A stretch of 64,000 nucleotides of DNA from Ceratodon purpureus. Taxonomy: Eukaryota > Streptophyta > Bryopsida > Pseudoditrichales > Ditrichaceae. Below the pieces are notes generated by a model, which was not told the origin of the DNA, did no database searches, and saw nothing but the letters and a program-made list of their open reading frames with translations. Positions 24,801-36,855 of this stretch are shown piece by piece. The DNA lies in contig CM026433.1 of NCBI GenBank assembly GCA_014871385.1, positions 6,087,585 to 6,151,584 of the forward strand, written 5' to 3'. The translations under genes were made by a program, and so were the position numbers. The first letter of the stretch is position 1; every line of letters begins with the position of its first letter.

Positions 24801-26837
24801 TCATCCCTCAGCCACCTGAGTCGCTCCTCTCCCAAAGCTAGGGCCAGCTCACCAGACACCGGTAAGGGAGCCACCCGGTTCTCGACCTCTCCAAAATGCT
24901 CAGTGTCGAACCGCATGGGATGATCCATCTCCAACAGAAATCTGCGAGCACATCCGCAGAATATATTTTTGTGCAGAGTCTTAGATCTTCTAGATCTAAA
25001 CCCTTCTCCACATACAGGACACCCCACAAAACCATTAGTGGTGCATCCTGCCATCAATCCGTAGGCAGGGAAGTCACCGATTGTCCAAATCACCATTGCT
25101 TTAAGCACAAAGTGTGACGACTCCTTGTAACGAGCAACATCAAAGCAGTATACACCGTATGTCCACAAATCTAATAACTCCTCAATCAATGGTTCGATGA
25201 AGACATCGAAATGCTCGGCTGTGATTGACTTTGGCCCTGGGATGAGTAAAGCTAGCATTATAAAATAGTTCTTGGTGGTTAGCCAAGGAGCTATATTATA
25301 ATTCATGAGCAATAGGGGCCATATGGAGTACGTGCCTCTCTTATCCGAATGTGGGTTGAATCCATCCGTCACCAAGGCCATTCGAACATTCCGATCATCG
25401 TATCCAAATTCCTCAGCGAAACGGCTAGAAATCCACTTCCACTGGGCAGAATCTGATACGTGCTTCATTATCCCGTCCTCTGATCCTATAGTGGCATGCC
25501 AAGTCATTGCTGCTGCTTGCATTGGGCTGCGAAACATTCTCTTCAGTCGCGGTGTAACTGGGAACACCCTGGTCACTTTGTGCGGTACCTGTGACTTTCC
25601 AACACGACGCTTCCTTGGTGCTCTACAAGTCGGACATACCCGAGCATTTTTAAGGGGACCTCTGAAAAGACAGTGATTGTTCGGGCACACATCGTATGAC
25701 TTATATGTGTGCCCAAGTCGCCTCAGGTACTCCGCTCCCTCTCGGTAGGTCTTCGGAAGTGAGTTCGGTTGGGGAAGGATCATGGTACTGAGGGTACGGA
25801 ATAGTTCATCCATGTAGGCGTCGGAGCACTTATGTAATTTTCCTCCACTCAGTAATACATAGGTTGTGCCCATGCTGGAGTGATTTGATCCTGCAAACAA
25901 CGGCGTTGCAGCCGCCTCCTCCAATGCTGTCACTGCTGCATCTGGTTCGTCGTCTGACTCACCCCAGTCCATCGCCTCGTCGTCGTCTGTGAGGTCATCA
26001 TTGCTGGTTCCCGAGTCGGTATGGCCCATGCCATCACCTGCCGCGTCTTCAGATACATGGTCTGGATCGCGCTGCGACGAAACGGGAGACGCAACAGGGG
26101 TTGAGATGCCGACACGCTCCGGCGATCCTATACGCGATGGACCTGATTGGACTGCATCATCTCCTGCCAAGTTTCCGTCGAACTCGCCGTCCATGGGTTC
26201 TGGATCTGCTTCATCAGCGGGGATTGATTCAGGGCGTTGGCCCAACGGAGGACTACACGGATCTGGTACTACTTGCGGATGTATTGGGTCTGGCTCTGCG
26301 TTTGCTGCCTCATTCCGAACTCGATCAACTTGCTCGTACGTTTGTACGACCATTTCATTCAAATCCATACCGGGGTCTAAGTCTCTTCTTCTCAAAGCAT
26401 TCGGAATGCCCCTTGCCTGTGCACCGTAATACCATGATATATGTCCTTCCCATTCGTCATCGGAATCGTCCGCATCAAATCCCTTCCACATTAACCAATG
26501 GAAAAAAAGGCTGAGCTTCATATTGTTACCGGTAAAGACAGAACATAAGTGTAGAAAGGAATTCACATATGCAACTATGAAGGTAAGTTGGTATTGAAGT
26601 TCATGCCTGGGAGGTCACCTCAGTAGCGCCGTAAAACCAAGGGTGCCGGGAATTTGTCCGAACGCATCGTTTATACGAGGCAATGGTGAGCTCAGCCTCC
26701 CTCATATGGATCCGACAGGGGCATGGCATTTTGCTCCATCCTCTTGATCCTGCTAAGGCAATTTCCCGCTGCAGTAGTTTGGCATCCCTCCTTCTAATGC
26801 GCATCTCGTCTGGAGCGCTGCCTCGAATTCCAGCCAT
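21811..26837 (-). CDS. CACTA (En/Spm) TNP2-type transposase, apparently intact
   Basis: Five exons fit: 26837 to about 26620, 26482-24721, 24011-23110, 22780-22261 and 22167-21811. All junctions are open and in phase as far as checked. The first exon has a short Cys/His segment (MPCPCRIHMREAEL) where plant TNP2 proteins carry the transposase-associated domain. Exon 2 has an acidic linker, a CPNNHCLFRG...CPTC zinc site, DGFNPHSDKR, a hydrophobic tnp2-family core and a CPVCG site, ending LYRLPYWK. Exon 3 resumes with HTLDVMHVEKNVA and carries the DUF4218-like region (HLPLHLPREL, ERYLGHLK). Exons 4-5 hold a DUF4216-like region with VYFVNDPVDPEWKVV and an acidic end. TNP2 cuts and joins the element ends. 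A telo-box lies about 100 bases upstream. The intact frames suggest a recent or autonomous element. Confidence 0.88.
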
Positions 26838-26933
26838 CTCGACACGAACCTACAGAAAAATGACCACAGCAATGCCCGACACTTCAGTGCAACGTAACAG
26901 TGCCTGATTACTAAACAGAGCTTTAAGCCTTCC

Positions 26934-26942
26934 AAACCCTAA
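26934..26942 (+). promoter_or_regulatory. Telo-box motif AAACCCTAA upstream of TNP2
   Basis: An exact plant telo-box (AAACCCTAA) lies about 97 bases upstream of the proposed TNP2 start codon. Telo-boxes are common near start sites of plant genes active in dividing cells. Role here is inferred from position only. Confidence 0.4.
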
Positions 26943-27493
26943 TCAATGGAAAACGAGATGAATTCGGCAAGGTGATAACCATAGTGCGAATAAACACGAC
27001 ATCACCCAACGAAAAGGGAGAATGGGACGACGAATCGATTAAAGACAATGATGGGTGCCCTAAGAAGAAGATGAACAGCCAATCATTTCCTTGAATATCC
27101 ATACACAATGAAACCTCGCACACTGTTTCAGGGATGCATTCACGTCTAAAAAGAATGAGCAATGATTCAGAATGACGGGTTCTATTCAGCCTTTGAAATT
27201 TACCCACAAATTTTGAAAGCATAGAGAGAACGTCCATAGTCGATAATCACCCTGACCGTCGCTCTAACGTAGGGCCAAGACTATCCTCTACGCCAGTTCA
27301 CCTATACTACCTATTTCAATGCTGGATTCTATGGGGTGTTCCGGAAAACTGAAGGGCCAGGACAAGGAATACAACCCGACGCAGTCTTTAGAGAGCAGCC
27401 CTAAACCTAATAAAAATAAATAATACTCGTAAAACCCTAAAGCAAACTCGGACGCTCGGTTTCGAAGCTTGTACAGAGAACAACACCTGGTGG
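26943..27493. other. Upstream region of TNP2, no gene
   Basis: No coding motif. A second telo-box-like AAAACCCTAA occurs at 27431-27440. This could be promoter sequence for TNP2 or the 3' flank of the Cys-rich ORF. Confidence 0.4.
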
Positions 27494-27994
27494 TCAATTT
27501 GTGTCGACATTCTCCAAGTCGCAAATCCACTCTGCCTCTAAAATGTCCGGCACATATGGGGCAATTTCAGTAACGGAGTGGTTGATGCGACCTAAAGTCG
27601 CAATGTCGTTTTCCTGCGTGGGGAGCTCCAGTAGACAAGGGCAGATCTGCCCTGTCCATGGTGGGAGGGATGGCTCACAGCGACATGTAATCCACTTACG
27701 TCGCATTGCATCATCCAATGTGTGGAATTTCCTCCATGAATTACCCAGCTTGCACGTGCAAACAGGCCTCGTTAACCACCGGAATTTGGAACAGAGATCA
27801 CAATCACAATTATATAAGCAATCATGCACAGGACCAAAGGGTCCGAGTTCGTACACACGAATTACACGCTCTATCCAACGAGGCTGCCCACCAAACCGAT
27901 CGTCTCGAGTACTGTTCTCCCCATACTCATGCTGATACAGTATAGATGACATTGAAGCCGCAACGAAGACGCAACAGTCGAATGTGCCAGTCAA
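27494..27994 (-). CDS. Cys-rich ORF of unknown function
   Basis: A single open frame of 166 residues. About 14 Cys are concentrated in the middle: CLYNCDCDLCSKF, then PVCTCKLG, ITCRCEP and ICPC. The pattern suggests metal binding, but I recognise no family. It lies between the divergent TNP2 and TNPA genes, on the TNP2 strand. The first twenty residues are hydrophobic and may be non-coding or an artefact of the ATG choice. It could be an exon of a longer gene or an element-specific protein. Confidence 0.4.
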   Translation of the reverse strand: MTGTFDCCVFVAASMSSILYQHEYGENSTRDDRFGGQPRWIERVIRVYELGPFGPVHDCLYNCDCDLCSKFRWLTRPVCTCKLGNSWRKFHTLDDAMRRKWITCRCEPSLPPWTGQICPCLLELPTQENDIATLGRINHSVTEIAPYVPDILEAEWICDLENVDTN

Positions 27995-28733
27995 ACAAAG
28001 GAGGAAGGACTATCAAGCGAATATTCAAGTGAAACGCTTACATGCTTTGTGGAGTCGACCGAGAGTTCTTGCTGCGGTTCGACTTCTGACGGACAAAGGA
28101 ATCACCGTGTGTCCATCCACAGAGCAGAATGGCCTTCTCCAAGGAATAGTCTGTGTCCCAACCTTGTAAGTTCCAACTATCACCTCGCGTTTGATTGGAT
28201 TTCCTGTCGAAAAGGAAGGCTGATATCGTGAGTGCCGTATAGGTATTTCTTATAGACCATTTGGCCGCCGTCTTGACGTACTTCCAGAGGGGGCTAATGT
28301 TATCCTGAACCTAGAGTTTGCTACGCCGCAATCGATAGTTTAGAGGATCCTGTAGGTGCAGTTATCCTTGGCAGTAGGTAGTAATCACCGAACGCGTATC
28401 CAGTTAGAATTAGGACGCGTGTCTACATATTTTTGGTAGGTCTCTTCGAGAGGGCCTTACGCGGAGTTTTCGTCAATCTCATTCCGAGAACCCTCTCGAA
28501 AGTGGTTGTCCCGAGTGGTGTATGGGCAGTACACACTTTTTCTCTGGAACCCACGTCCGAGACAACCAGGGAGAGGTGCAAGGGCACGTACACAACCACC
28601 CGGAATTAGCGACTACCTCCAATTAATGAGAGTGCGCTCACATCGGGGAGATAGTGGAGGACTTTGTTTTAATGCCAGTTTTGGGTAGCGCTTTGCGCAG
28701 ATTATTTTAGGGCTTCGACTCGGAATTCGGGAG
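27995..28733. other. Central spacer of the CACTA block
   Basis: No convincing gene. This is the likely bidirectional promoter region between the - and + strand genes of the block. Confidence 0.4.
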
Positions 28734-29554
28734 ATGGAGCCCCCAGACGGCGTCTTCAGCTACGGGAACAATTTCCCAACCTATCGAACTGTTCCTGACC
28801 CTTATCAACAGCAACGGGCGCATTACACCTTCACAATTTGCTTGCAGGTCAGTACACCGAGTCTGAGAACCTCCATCCTTAGGTGAGATTGCATGCGCTT
28901 CCCACTCTTGCTTCCAAAGTTGTGTTTAATTTGTTAGATAGTATCCGGGTAGTGATGGCGAATTTGAGAGATCAAGGAGTCGGATCAGAGTTGGCTCGCT
29001 CAGAGGGAGGGGTCATTTCGGAACATGAGCGGACATTCGTTTCCATACATGAGCGGATGCGGTTCGCTGTGGAGTTTGAGCGGTGGAGAGTGAGAACATA
29101 CATGCTGAAGCACAACCTGCAAGATCGTCTTTTCTACCCCCACCAGGAATGGTTTGAGCCACCAACCAGTCCGCGCAAGGAGGGTGACCCCGCAGAGAGA
29201 GTCGAGGAATCATTCATGGACATCCTGCCTTTCGACCTGGTCCTCAACAACTTGTGGCCGAAGGTGATGGAAACCCCCACTCCAGAGGATTTGCGTAAAA
29301 CTCGGTTTCCCATCCAGGAAGAGGAATGTTCCCGGGTCACTAACTTTGGCATCTGCTGCCACCTCCGAAGAGTTTGCAAGGGCTGGAAGTCTTACGTGGA
29401 AGAGAGACCTGAATGGAACAAGGGTCTACTAGCGTGGTTGGAGGGTGTGCACAGGATACCTTACGGTGAAAGCAAAAGACTGTACGAATCAAGCTCTTCG
29501 GATGACAGCTCAGATTCAGAAGATTCGTACCATACCGACAAGGAGAGAGAGTAG
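28734..29554 (+). CDS. F-box-like protein with acidic tail
   Basis: The ATG at 28734 opens 38 residues (MEPPDGVFSYGNNF...) ending at a CAG|GTCAGT donor. A TTAG acceptor at 28882 resumes the frame in phase, giving an intron of only 35 bases. Exon 2 (28883-29554) has a central FMDILPFDLVLNNLWPKV segment followed by CHLRRVCKGWKSYVEER, reminiscent of the F-box pattern (LP.D.V...L, then a C+.W motif). It ends in a Ser/Asp-rich tail (SSSSDDSSDSEDS). F-box proteins link substrates to SCF ubiquitin ligases, but the match is weak and functional assignment is inference. It lies between TNP2 and TNPA, on the TNPA strand, and may be transposon cargo. Confidence 0.5.
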
Positions 29555-29910
29555 TTTGGCCGGTCGATAGTTGTCGCACCAGTCGAAGAGGCCGTTCCCG
29601 TTTAGTGCTCTATGTTAATTTCTGGACAGGAAGGTGAAGTAGCAGTAGACTCAGTCCGCGTAGAACTGAATTCGGCGAATCTACAGTTTTACACACTCGA
29701 ATAAATTTGCTTTCTTTATTGCAATTTATATGAAGTTCTTCATTCGGGGTTTCATCCCTACCTTATTTGTGCGCCCACATGAATTTTTGCATTTGATAAA
29801 GACTTTGTCGTGGATTCATACGTCTTTCCGACCTCATGCAGGACGGTTTTTGTAGTGGTCTCTCGGCAATGTCCGGGCCGGGGAAGGTATATTGTTCGCA
29901 ACAGTCAAAG
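29555..29910. other. Spacer upstream of TNPA-like gene
   Basis: 356 bases with no coding motif; presumably the 3' end of the F-box-like gene and the leader of the TNPA-like gene. Confidence 0.4.
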
Positions 29911-32900
29911 ATGAGTAATCCCACATTCGACAACATCAGTAATGCACTTCAGGTACAACCATATTTCCTATAAGAATTGACTTTATGAATTTCTTTTGTA
30001 ACTCCAGCATATACCTGGTATTGTGAATTTCTCTACATGTCAAATCTGTATACACTTGTATTACCTTCAAATAGTTCATGTTATGATATACAGGGTGCCA
30101 CATCGGATCAAGTGCCGGTGATGACCCCGTTTCCATCGAGGCAACCATATTTACCGCAGTGGCCAGGCCAAGGGATGTATCCTCCGACGGGAGCGACATC
30201 CGTGGAGGAAAACCAGCAGCTTCAATTCATGTATCAGCAATTTCTGCATGCAAACATGCACGGAAATTCGCAGACGACTCAGCCTCTAGGTAACTATCCT
30301 CGGATGATGAACCCTGGGCTAATAAACTTTGACTATTCGGTGGCGAACTCATTGCCGAGGAACGTCCCACTCCAGGGTTTGTCATCCGAGAACCAGAATA
30401 ACATGCCTGGAAGTAGTCGCCTATCTGGCTCGTTTGGGCGTGAAGGAAGCAGTAGTGCAAGCGGCGGCCATGGATATACCGCCACCACACAGGCATCAGC
30501 ATCAAGGCCCCAGAAGGTACCTAATTCAACTACACCAAACCAAAACCCCAATCAACCTTTTTTTTTTAGTCAGAGCGCTCATGGTTGGCCCGGATGGGGT
30601 GGTGCATCGACAATGTCCCCCTTTTCATTCCCTCTGTCCGCTGGACCACATGCCATTGCCGACCCTCGGGCGGTAGGAGAAGATACCGGACGTCTCCCCA
30701 TTCCATGTAATGGCGAGCACGACAGGACTCTTGTAGTGAACCCCGGAGAATCAAAGAAGACAGCTCAAAGGCGTGTACAGAGGGAAAGACAACGTGCATA
30801 TAAAATAGCGTCACAGGTGTGGCCTATGAAGATTGCTGCTACCGACGAAGGGGAACTACCAGTAGATGTTAGAGCTGCTGTGCATACACAGATTCGCGCA
30901 TCATCTCGGAGATTCCTAGATCTTTCGGTGATAAAGTTTAGGGATCACCCCGACTCAGATATTCAAATCCTGAAGGACGACCTTGACAGAAGGTTCGTAT
31001 TCGACCCCCCTCTTCGTGAAGGATATGTGTTGTTCTACGTTGAGAGTTCCCTAAGAACAGCTAGATATATCTGGCACAAACATTGGTTGGATACCGGAAG
31101 AGGGGCGAAGCACAAATGGTGTCCTACACGTTTTTTTCCAACATTAGTACGGTACTGGCGGACAAAGGAGGCAGATGAAGAGGCACGGGTTTTAAAAGCG
31201 GAGAGAGAGGCGAAGAGAAAGGAAAGAGACTTACGAATGGCAAACGGCGTGACGGAAGACGGCAATACAGAGGAGGAGTTTGACGTGAGTCAGAACATCA
31301 TCTCCTATACATGACCTTGTCATATTCTTTTTGTTATAACTGGACAATCACATAACACACAGTAGTAAATGACCAGGCTTTGAATCTTTCATGATCGAAA
31401 TTTGGTGGAATGTGCATGTTGGTGAAGCCTGTGTTGGACGAGGATGACGAGAGTGTTTTCTGGGAGGACCTGGATTCGTGCGAGGATTCTTTGGAAGGAG
31501 AGGATCTCGCAGGCTCAACGGCAATGAACGAAACAGAGACACAGGTGAGCAGAAAAGGACAGTCGTGAAACACTATCAACTGTTTCCCGCCACATTCCCT
31601 CAGCTCAGCATAAATCCATGTGTTACTTACTCTCATGCCGTACATTCTTCCCATGCTTATCCGATTTGATATTTACCGCTGCAAGCCAGTGTTTAACATA
31701 TGTATATCCTCCCATAATTACAAAATAAATTTCTCTATCTTAACCTTCTATTGATACGTTATTGATGTACATTACAAAATCAGCAGAGAAATAACGCCTC
31801 TAGGGAAGGGACAACAAGCACTCCGGCCTCCAAAGAGAATGATAGCTCAATCCAGGTACTATCTTTCTCCTTTTTTTGTTTGCATTATTTCGCTGCACGG
31901 TTGTATACTCTGGTTTAGACGTTCTATGGACTGTGTGCTAATCACTCCACTTAAAGTGAATCTTAAACATTCCGCCGTTCCGTGTTGTCCAACTGCTCGA
32001 TCAGGGTCTCAATGAAGGAGCAGGCACCCCGAGTCACGCCACAATTTCTGTTCAGAACAGGAAGAAGGGGGACGTAGTTGCACGATCTATAACCCGGGAG
32101 CTCCTGGCCCTAACAAACCAGGTACAAACCATTTCGAAGAGGTGTGACGAATTTGAGCTCCACAGGTCCGAAAGCAAAAAGGACATGGCGGTGGTTCACT
32201 CTAAGCTAGATCTCCTTCTTGAAGCCTTGCAGGCGAGTGGTCGGGGAAAAGAGGTCACAGAAATGGGTCTGAAGGACTGTACTGGACCGGGGGGAACATC
32301 CGAGCGTCCAGCGAACACTGGAATCAATGTCAGCCAAGGTAACGCCGTAGTTCCACCTGTAGGACCAAGTACGAACGAAAGGACGTGCTCTGCGTCCGGT
32401 GTCTCAGATGAGACTGTTGTAGGCGACCGCGTCAACAACAACCCAGGTCAGTGATTCTGTACAGATCGGTTCATGTTAGGGATTGCTTCAATTTCCGCAG
32501 TAACGTTGTTTAAAAACAGTCGCCAGATTGTACGGAGGCATCAACTACTAGAAATGAGAAATGAGACGGCCATATTCGTTCAGAGAGTGGGTCCATTGCA
32601 TAACTCTACGCGTGCCTTTGATCTTACAGCGGGAGATCAACCGAGAAGTGGACTGAATGCGGCGTTTGGACTACCAACGAATGTAGAGTATTTGCACGCA
32701 CAGAGACGGCCTACTCCAACAGGTAAATACTCGCTTGATTACCTTTAATATTTTATACAATATAATATCCGTAAGCACTAGCTATCGTTATCCTGTTAAC
32801 AATTCTGCAGTCCAATAAGGATACCAGCTCATAATTGGTCATCCATTCTCCCGGTGACTTATTAGCTAACAGATTAGCGTGGGTAAGCAGCTGATCTCGA

Positions 32901-33556
32901 CTCCCCCGAACCAGATGTAGCACTGAAAGGGGTTAGACCAGGACCCAAGAAAGGGACAAAGAAGCCGACAGACAATTTAGCGTCAGACGGCGATGGGCAT
33001 CATGGTACGGCCTCGGAATGCGTCACAGTACAACGCCCTGTCCGTAAAAGGAAGAGACCTTCTAAATTCCTAGATTATGTTCCTCCGGCGGAGAACAAAC
33101 CACGAGCGGAAATGGTATGATCGCTACATCCCCTGCTATGCACTCTGCATCCTGCCATTGTTTATTCATAGGAACTGGCCAGTGTTGGTTACTCATGTAA
33201 CTGATGTTTGCCCTGTGAAGTGCGACCCACTGAAGCCCACCAAGGCGGTTTGGATTCTGCACCCTACTCTCCAGAACAAAACCATCGCTCTTGGGCGATG
33301 TGGCACTCATTGGCGGACGAACAAGAAACAGTTTGTGCCAAACATCCAAGGGGTATCCTGGTCGCACGGAATGCAGCTCGTAACCATAGAGCATGTGTAT
33401 CCTGAGTGGGCCCAAACACCAGTGTTATATCCGGATCAGCAGAGGCAAGGCATAGTGACGATTGGAGACGCTCTGAAGGGGGATTTCAACGAGGACGCCA
33501 CTATTCTATGGCAAACCAGGTTTTTGAACTTGGTAGAAGTCAGCAAAGTAAACTAG
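29911..33556 (+). CDS. CACTA TNPA-like accessory protein, apparently intact
   Basis: Eight exons fit in phase: 29911-29952, 30094-31284, 31428-31544, 31787-31855, 32005-32446, 32501-32722, 32915-33114 and 33221-33556. The N-terminus is Gln/Pro/Gly-rich. The central region (about residues 250-400) has FVFDPPLREGYVLFYVESSL, a Trp-rich RYIWHKHWLDTGRG and a charged KAEREAKRKERD coil, like the plant Transposase_24 (Ptta/En/Spm) domain that binds element ends. Next come an acidic linker, a coiled coil (ITRELLALTNQVQTISKRCD), a basic KKGTKKP and VRKRKRPSKF stretch, and a C-terminal NKTIALGRCGT...VTIGDAL...ILWQTRFL domain like the DUF8039-type ends of such proteins. It is transcribed away from TNP2, unlike En/Spm, where both products come from one transcript. 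All exons are open. Confidence 0.75.
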
Positions 33557-35149
33557 CTGGTGAGTATAGCCTGTAATATCTGGAATGTTAACTCCATAAT
33601 GGGTAAGATTGCAGTCCGTGTTAATGACAAAGTATTTGAGTGTTAGTCTGTATTTGAGTGCCAAGCAGTAGAGGTCTATTATTCTTAAACCCTTATTACT
33701 ATCAAATTTCCCCGATCATGTACTCCATAGCTTATCGATTTTCTTGAATCGCCTTCCGACATGTACTTAACAAGTGAGTTCCGTGGTTTTTTTTTGCAGG
33801 TGGTTCATCGCCCAAGCAAGGCAGTATTCTGAACAACCGTCCGTTGAACTATGATATTTTCGACGGACGTGGTATGTTTCAACGATCAGCCTTTTTTGGA
33901 ATCGTCTCACTTTCATCCGGGGTCCACCTGACAGTTGCTATTCGTTTCTCGAGTTTTGCCCTCATCGACCGCGGAGACATCACAGGGGGCTGTCGATTAA
34001 ACGACCACTGACACGTCCGTACATCAAGTTACGGTATAGACGAACCCAATAGCCCCTATTCTCCAAACCCTACATCCCTGTACATTTCTCATTTCCAATG
34101 CATTGTATGGCTTTCTCGAGTATGCAGGTGATTCCTAGACGACCAGGGTATTGCAAGGAACAAGATATCAGTACCTTAGTGGTTGCAGTAGGTTAGACAT
34201 GTACCGCACCATCGTGTGCTCGTTAAAGCTCGGCCTAGATGACGTTGACAATAGAGTTTAAGCAGTTGAATTAATATCCATACGGTATCCACATTGACTT
34301 CATATGTCAACATTCGGTATGTTACTGCAGCAATACCTGTAATCTTTCATTTGAATGGAAATCTTATGCAACTCACAAATCACATTTCTACCAATGTCGA
34401 ACAAAAGCAAATCGTCGCAGTTAGCACTGTATACCGACTGGTACCCACATGAATGACCACGTGTCATCACATAAATCAACGTAATTAACCCCCGGGACGG
34501 ATCCCCATATTCAGAACGCGGGAACCCTCTTGATTCGACCACGTGTGCATATACTACACGGCAACGACGTCTCCTTCGCGACGTCCCAAGTGAAGTTCCT
34601 TCGGGAATTCGCACCGAGCCGGCGAATGATATATCTGCGATTACATCAGAATCCGACGGTTTATATGTAAGGTGCAGAGGGGTAGTAAATTAGCACCCGG
34701 GGTAACTCGGAAGACACTCTGGATCCCACGTAGGATCTGGTCGATCCACGTAGGATTGCAACCATCGAGGGACACAGATCATAAACTTCAGAGCGACCTA
34801 GTGCGCACGATGACTGTGCAATATGGCGGGCCCGCTGTTGTCCTTTGTGACTTCAAGCACTCAGAATTCTGCGGACCTCTCGAAGTTCGAAATCTCACCG
34901 CGACCCTGCTCCAAGCGTGAAAACCATGTCGCCCACGGGTACTTTTTGCTATACTGGGACGTGAAAACCGTCAGGTTTGCTAGCAGTGAGTGGAGTGCAC
35001 ACTTTCCTCGTACCCAGGTAAGTAAGTGAGTAGCGAATAAGTGAAGGTGCATGCCACGGACGTTGCCCACGTAATCGATAATTGGGAGGACATTGATAAG
35101 TGACCTCAGAAGTGCAAATGCAGGCCACAGTCAGTGGTCACGAAGTCCA
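33557..35149. other. 3' flank of TNPA-like gene, no gene recognised
   Basis: About 1.6 kb without a recognisable coding region. AAGTG motifs begin to thicken from about 35020 into the array that follows. Confidence 0.4.
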
Positions 35150-35612
35150 CCCGTGGAAACACAACACTGAGAGTAGTGATATGTCAGTAGAGGGTGTGCC
35201 GACAAGTGATTGTGATATGTCAGGTACTATGTGAAGAGACCTGCCAAGTGTCAAGTGGTATGTCAAGTGTCAAGGCAAGTGATATGTCAAGTGTCAGTGG
35301 AGAGTGCTCTTACAAGTGGTCAGCCAAGTGTCAAGTGATATGTCAGTGTTCTGTCTAGTGATTCTGATATGTCCAGTATCTTCTGATATGTCAAGTATCT
35401 TGTGAAGTGTTCTGTCAAGTGTCAAGTGCCATGTCAAGTGATATGTCAAGTGCCAAGTGATATGTCAAGTGATATGTCAAGGGTCACTGGAGGCTGTTCT
35501 GTCAAGTGTTCAGTCAAGTGATATGGCAAGTGACACTGAGGGCTGTTCTGTCAAGTGTTCATTCAAGTGATATGGCAAGTGACACTGAGGGCTGTTCTGT
35601 CAAGTGTTCAGG
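35150..35612 (+). repeat. AAGTG-rich tandem array, including a 49-base unit
   Basis: The interval is built from variants of CAAGTGATATGTCAAGTGTC, almost all in one orientation. At its right end a 49-base unit (starting GGCTGTTCTGTCAAGTG) is repeated at 35492, 35541 and, partially, 35590. Dense short direct repeats near the end of a transposon are what CACTA subterminal TNPA-binding regions look like, and the TNPA-like gene lies just upstream. That role is inference; a simple degenerate satellite is the alternative. Confidence 0.85.
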
Positions 35613-35658
35613 ACAAATCGTAAATATTTTTCCTTTTATTTTATTATTTTCTTACCAT

Positions 35659-35677
35659 CACTACAATGGGTGTAGTG
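35659..35677. other. CACTACA/TGTAGTG hairpin, possible CACTA terminus
   Basis: CACTACAATGGGTGTAGTG is a perfect 7-base inverted repeat around a 5-base loop, 46 bases right of the AAGTG array. It begins and ends with the CACTA terminal signature. A similar but imperfect CACTACCCTAAGTGTAGTA lies at 53682-53700 next to another AAGTG-rich region. No matching left terminus or target duplication was found. Confidence 0.4.
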
Positions 35678-36855
35678 GCATTCGTTCTAAACTTTGCAAC
35701 AAAATTATGGCTCCTTCTTCGCATAGGTTCCTTGCTTACTACGGCGTCACTCCATCACTTCGTGGAGGTGACCCTGGTTGGATTGTCTGGGTGGCCTGCC
35801 GAGGTGATTGCTCGTGGCTGAGGTGGCCTCCACGCTTTGAGACGTTGCGGCTGAGTGGACGGGTTAGGATGGAGTGGAGAAACCACGACTACGACAGTCT
35901 GGTGACCAGGTAACCCTAATTTCGCCTCTCTCCAGCCACCATGTCTACCCAATTTGTGGCATTGTCCAGTACTCTGCAGTCATCGGTGGAGAGGAGGTGC
36001 TCCGGGTCAGAAGGCACGTCCTCTTCATTTCGGGGGTACTTGTGGTTGGAGTTCTAGTAGGGTAACTGAGGTTGAAGTTCTAGTGCGATTGGAGGGATTG
36101 CATCCTTGGTCTTTCAGACCCTATGTCGTTTTGAAATTACATTGTGTTGAACTTCGTGATGCTCGTTGGGTTTTTCTCCTGATAAATTACTCTGTGTGTG
36201 ACGTCGGCGTCTGGAGATCTTGCAGCTGAAGCTCATTTTATTCGGTTCGTCCCACTTCACCAACTGCTCTGCTGCTGCTGCGCGTCGTCGAGGGACCACG
36301 CCATCGCTCTTCGCTCACTGTTTTGCCTTGGAGCTGCGGAGACCGATTCGTAGAGGTATGACAATTGCTGCTCTACACGACCTTGTTCAATCTTGCGATA
36401 TTCAATCAATTCTGCTTCAGTGAATTGATTCTCCGCAGATTCTAGGATTCGGGCTTGCTGAGAGAGGGAAGGGTTAGGTCAGTCTTCTTAGGAAATGCAG
36501 GGATAGTGCTGGACGACTGTTCAATGTTTTCAATGCTTTGCGAAGGATCCCAGCTTCCATGATTGTTAGGTTTTCGGATCTAACTGCTTGAGCTTAATGA
36601 AATCTCAAATGCTTCGTGCCTAATTAAAGTATTTCTTCTCTATTCTCCGATTTCAGTGTCGACGAGCTCACTGTTGTTATTAGTGAGTACTGCAGAACCT
36701 TCAAATTCATTGAGACCCGGGCGGTGTTCACAGCGTCTAGGGTTTTCTGGACGGTGCTCAGTTTGTGTGTGGTCCATGTGGCATTTCTGTGCTTGTTGAA
36801 GTTGTCGTAGGGGTTTCCTGTCTAATTATGTGCCGTGGCCATTGTGCATAAGTAG
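35678..36855. other. Upstream of gene B, no gene recognised
   Basis: No conserved coding motif. The stretch presumably includes the promoter and leader of gene B. Confidence 0.4.

Noticed and set aside
24319-24804. - strand frame inside the third TNP2 intron gap
   Set aside because: It overlaps the end of exon 2 in another frame and the TNP2 sequence continues after a clear donor and acceptor pair.
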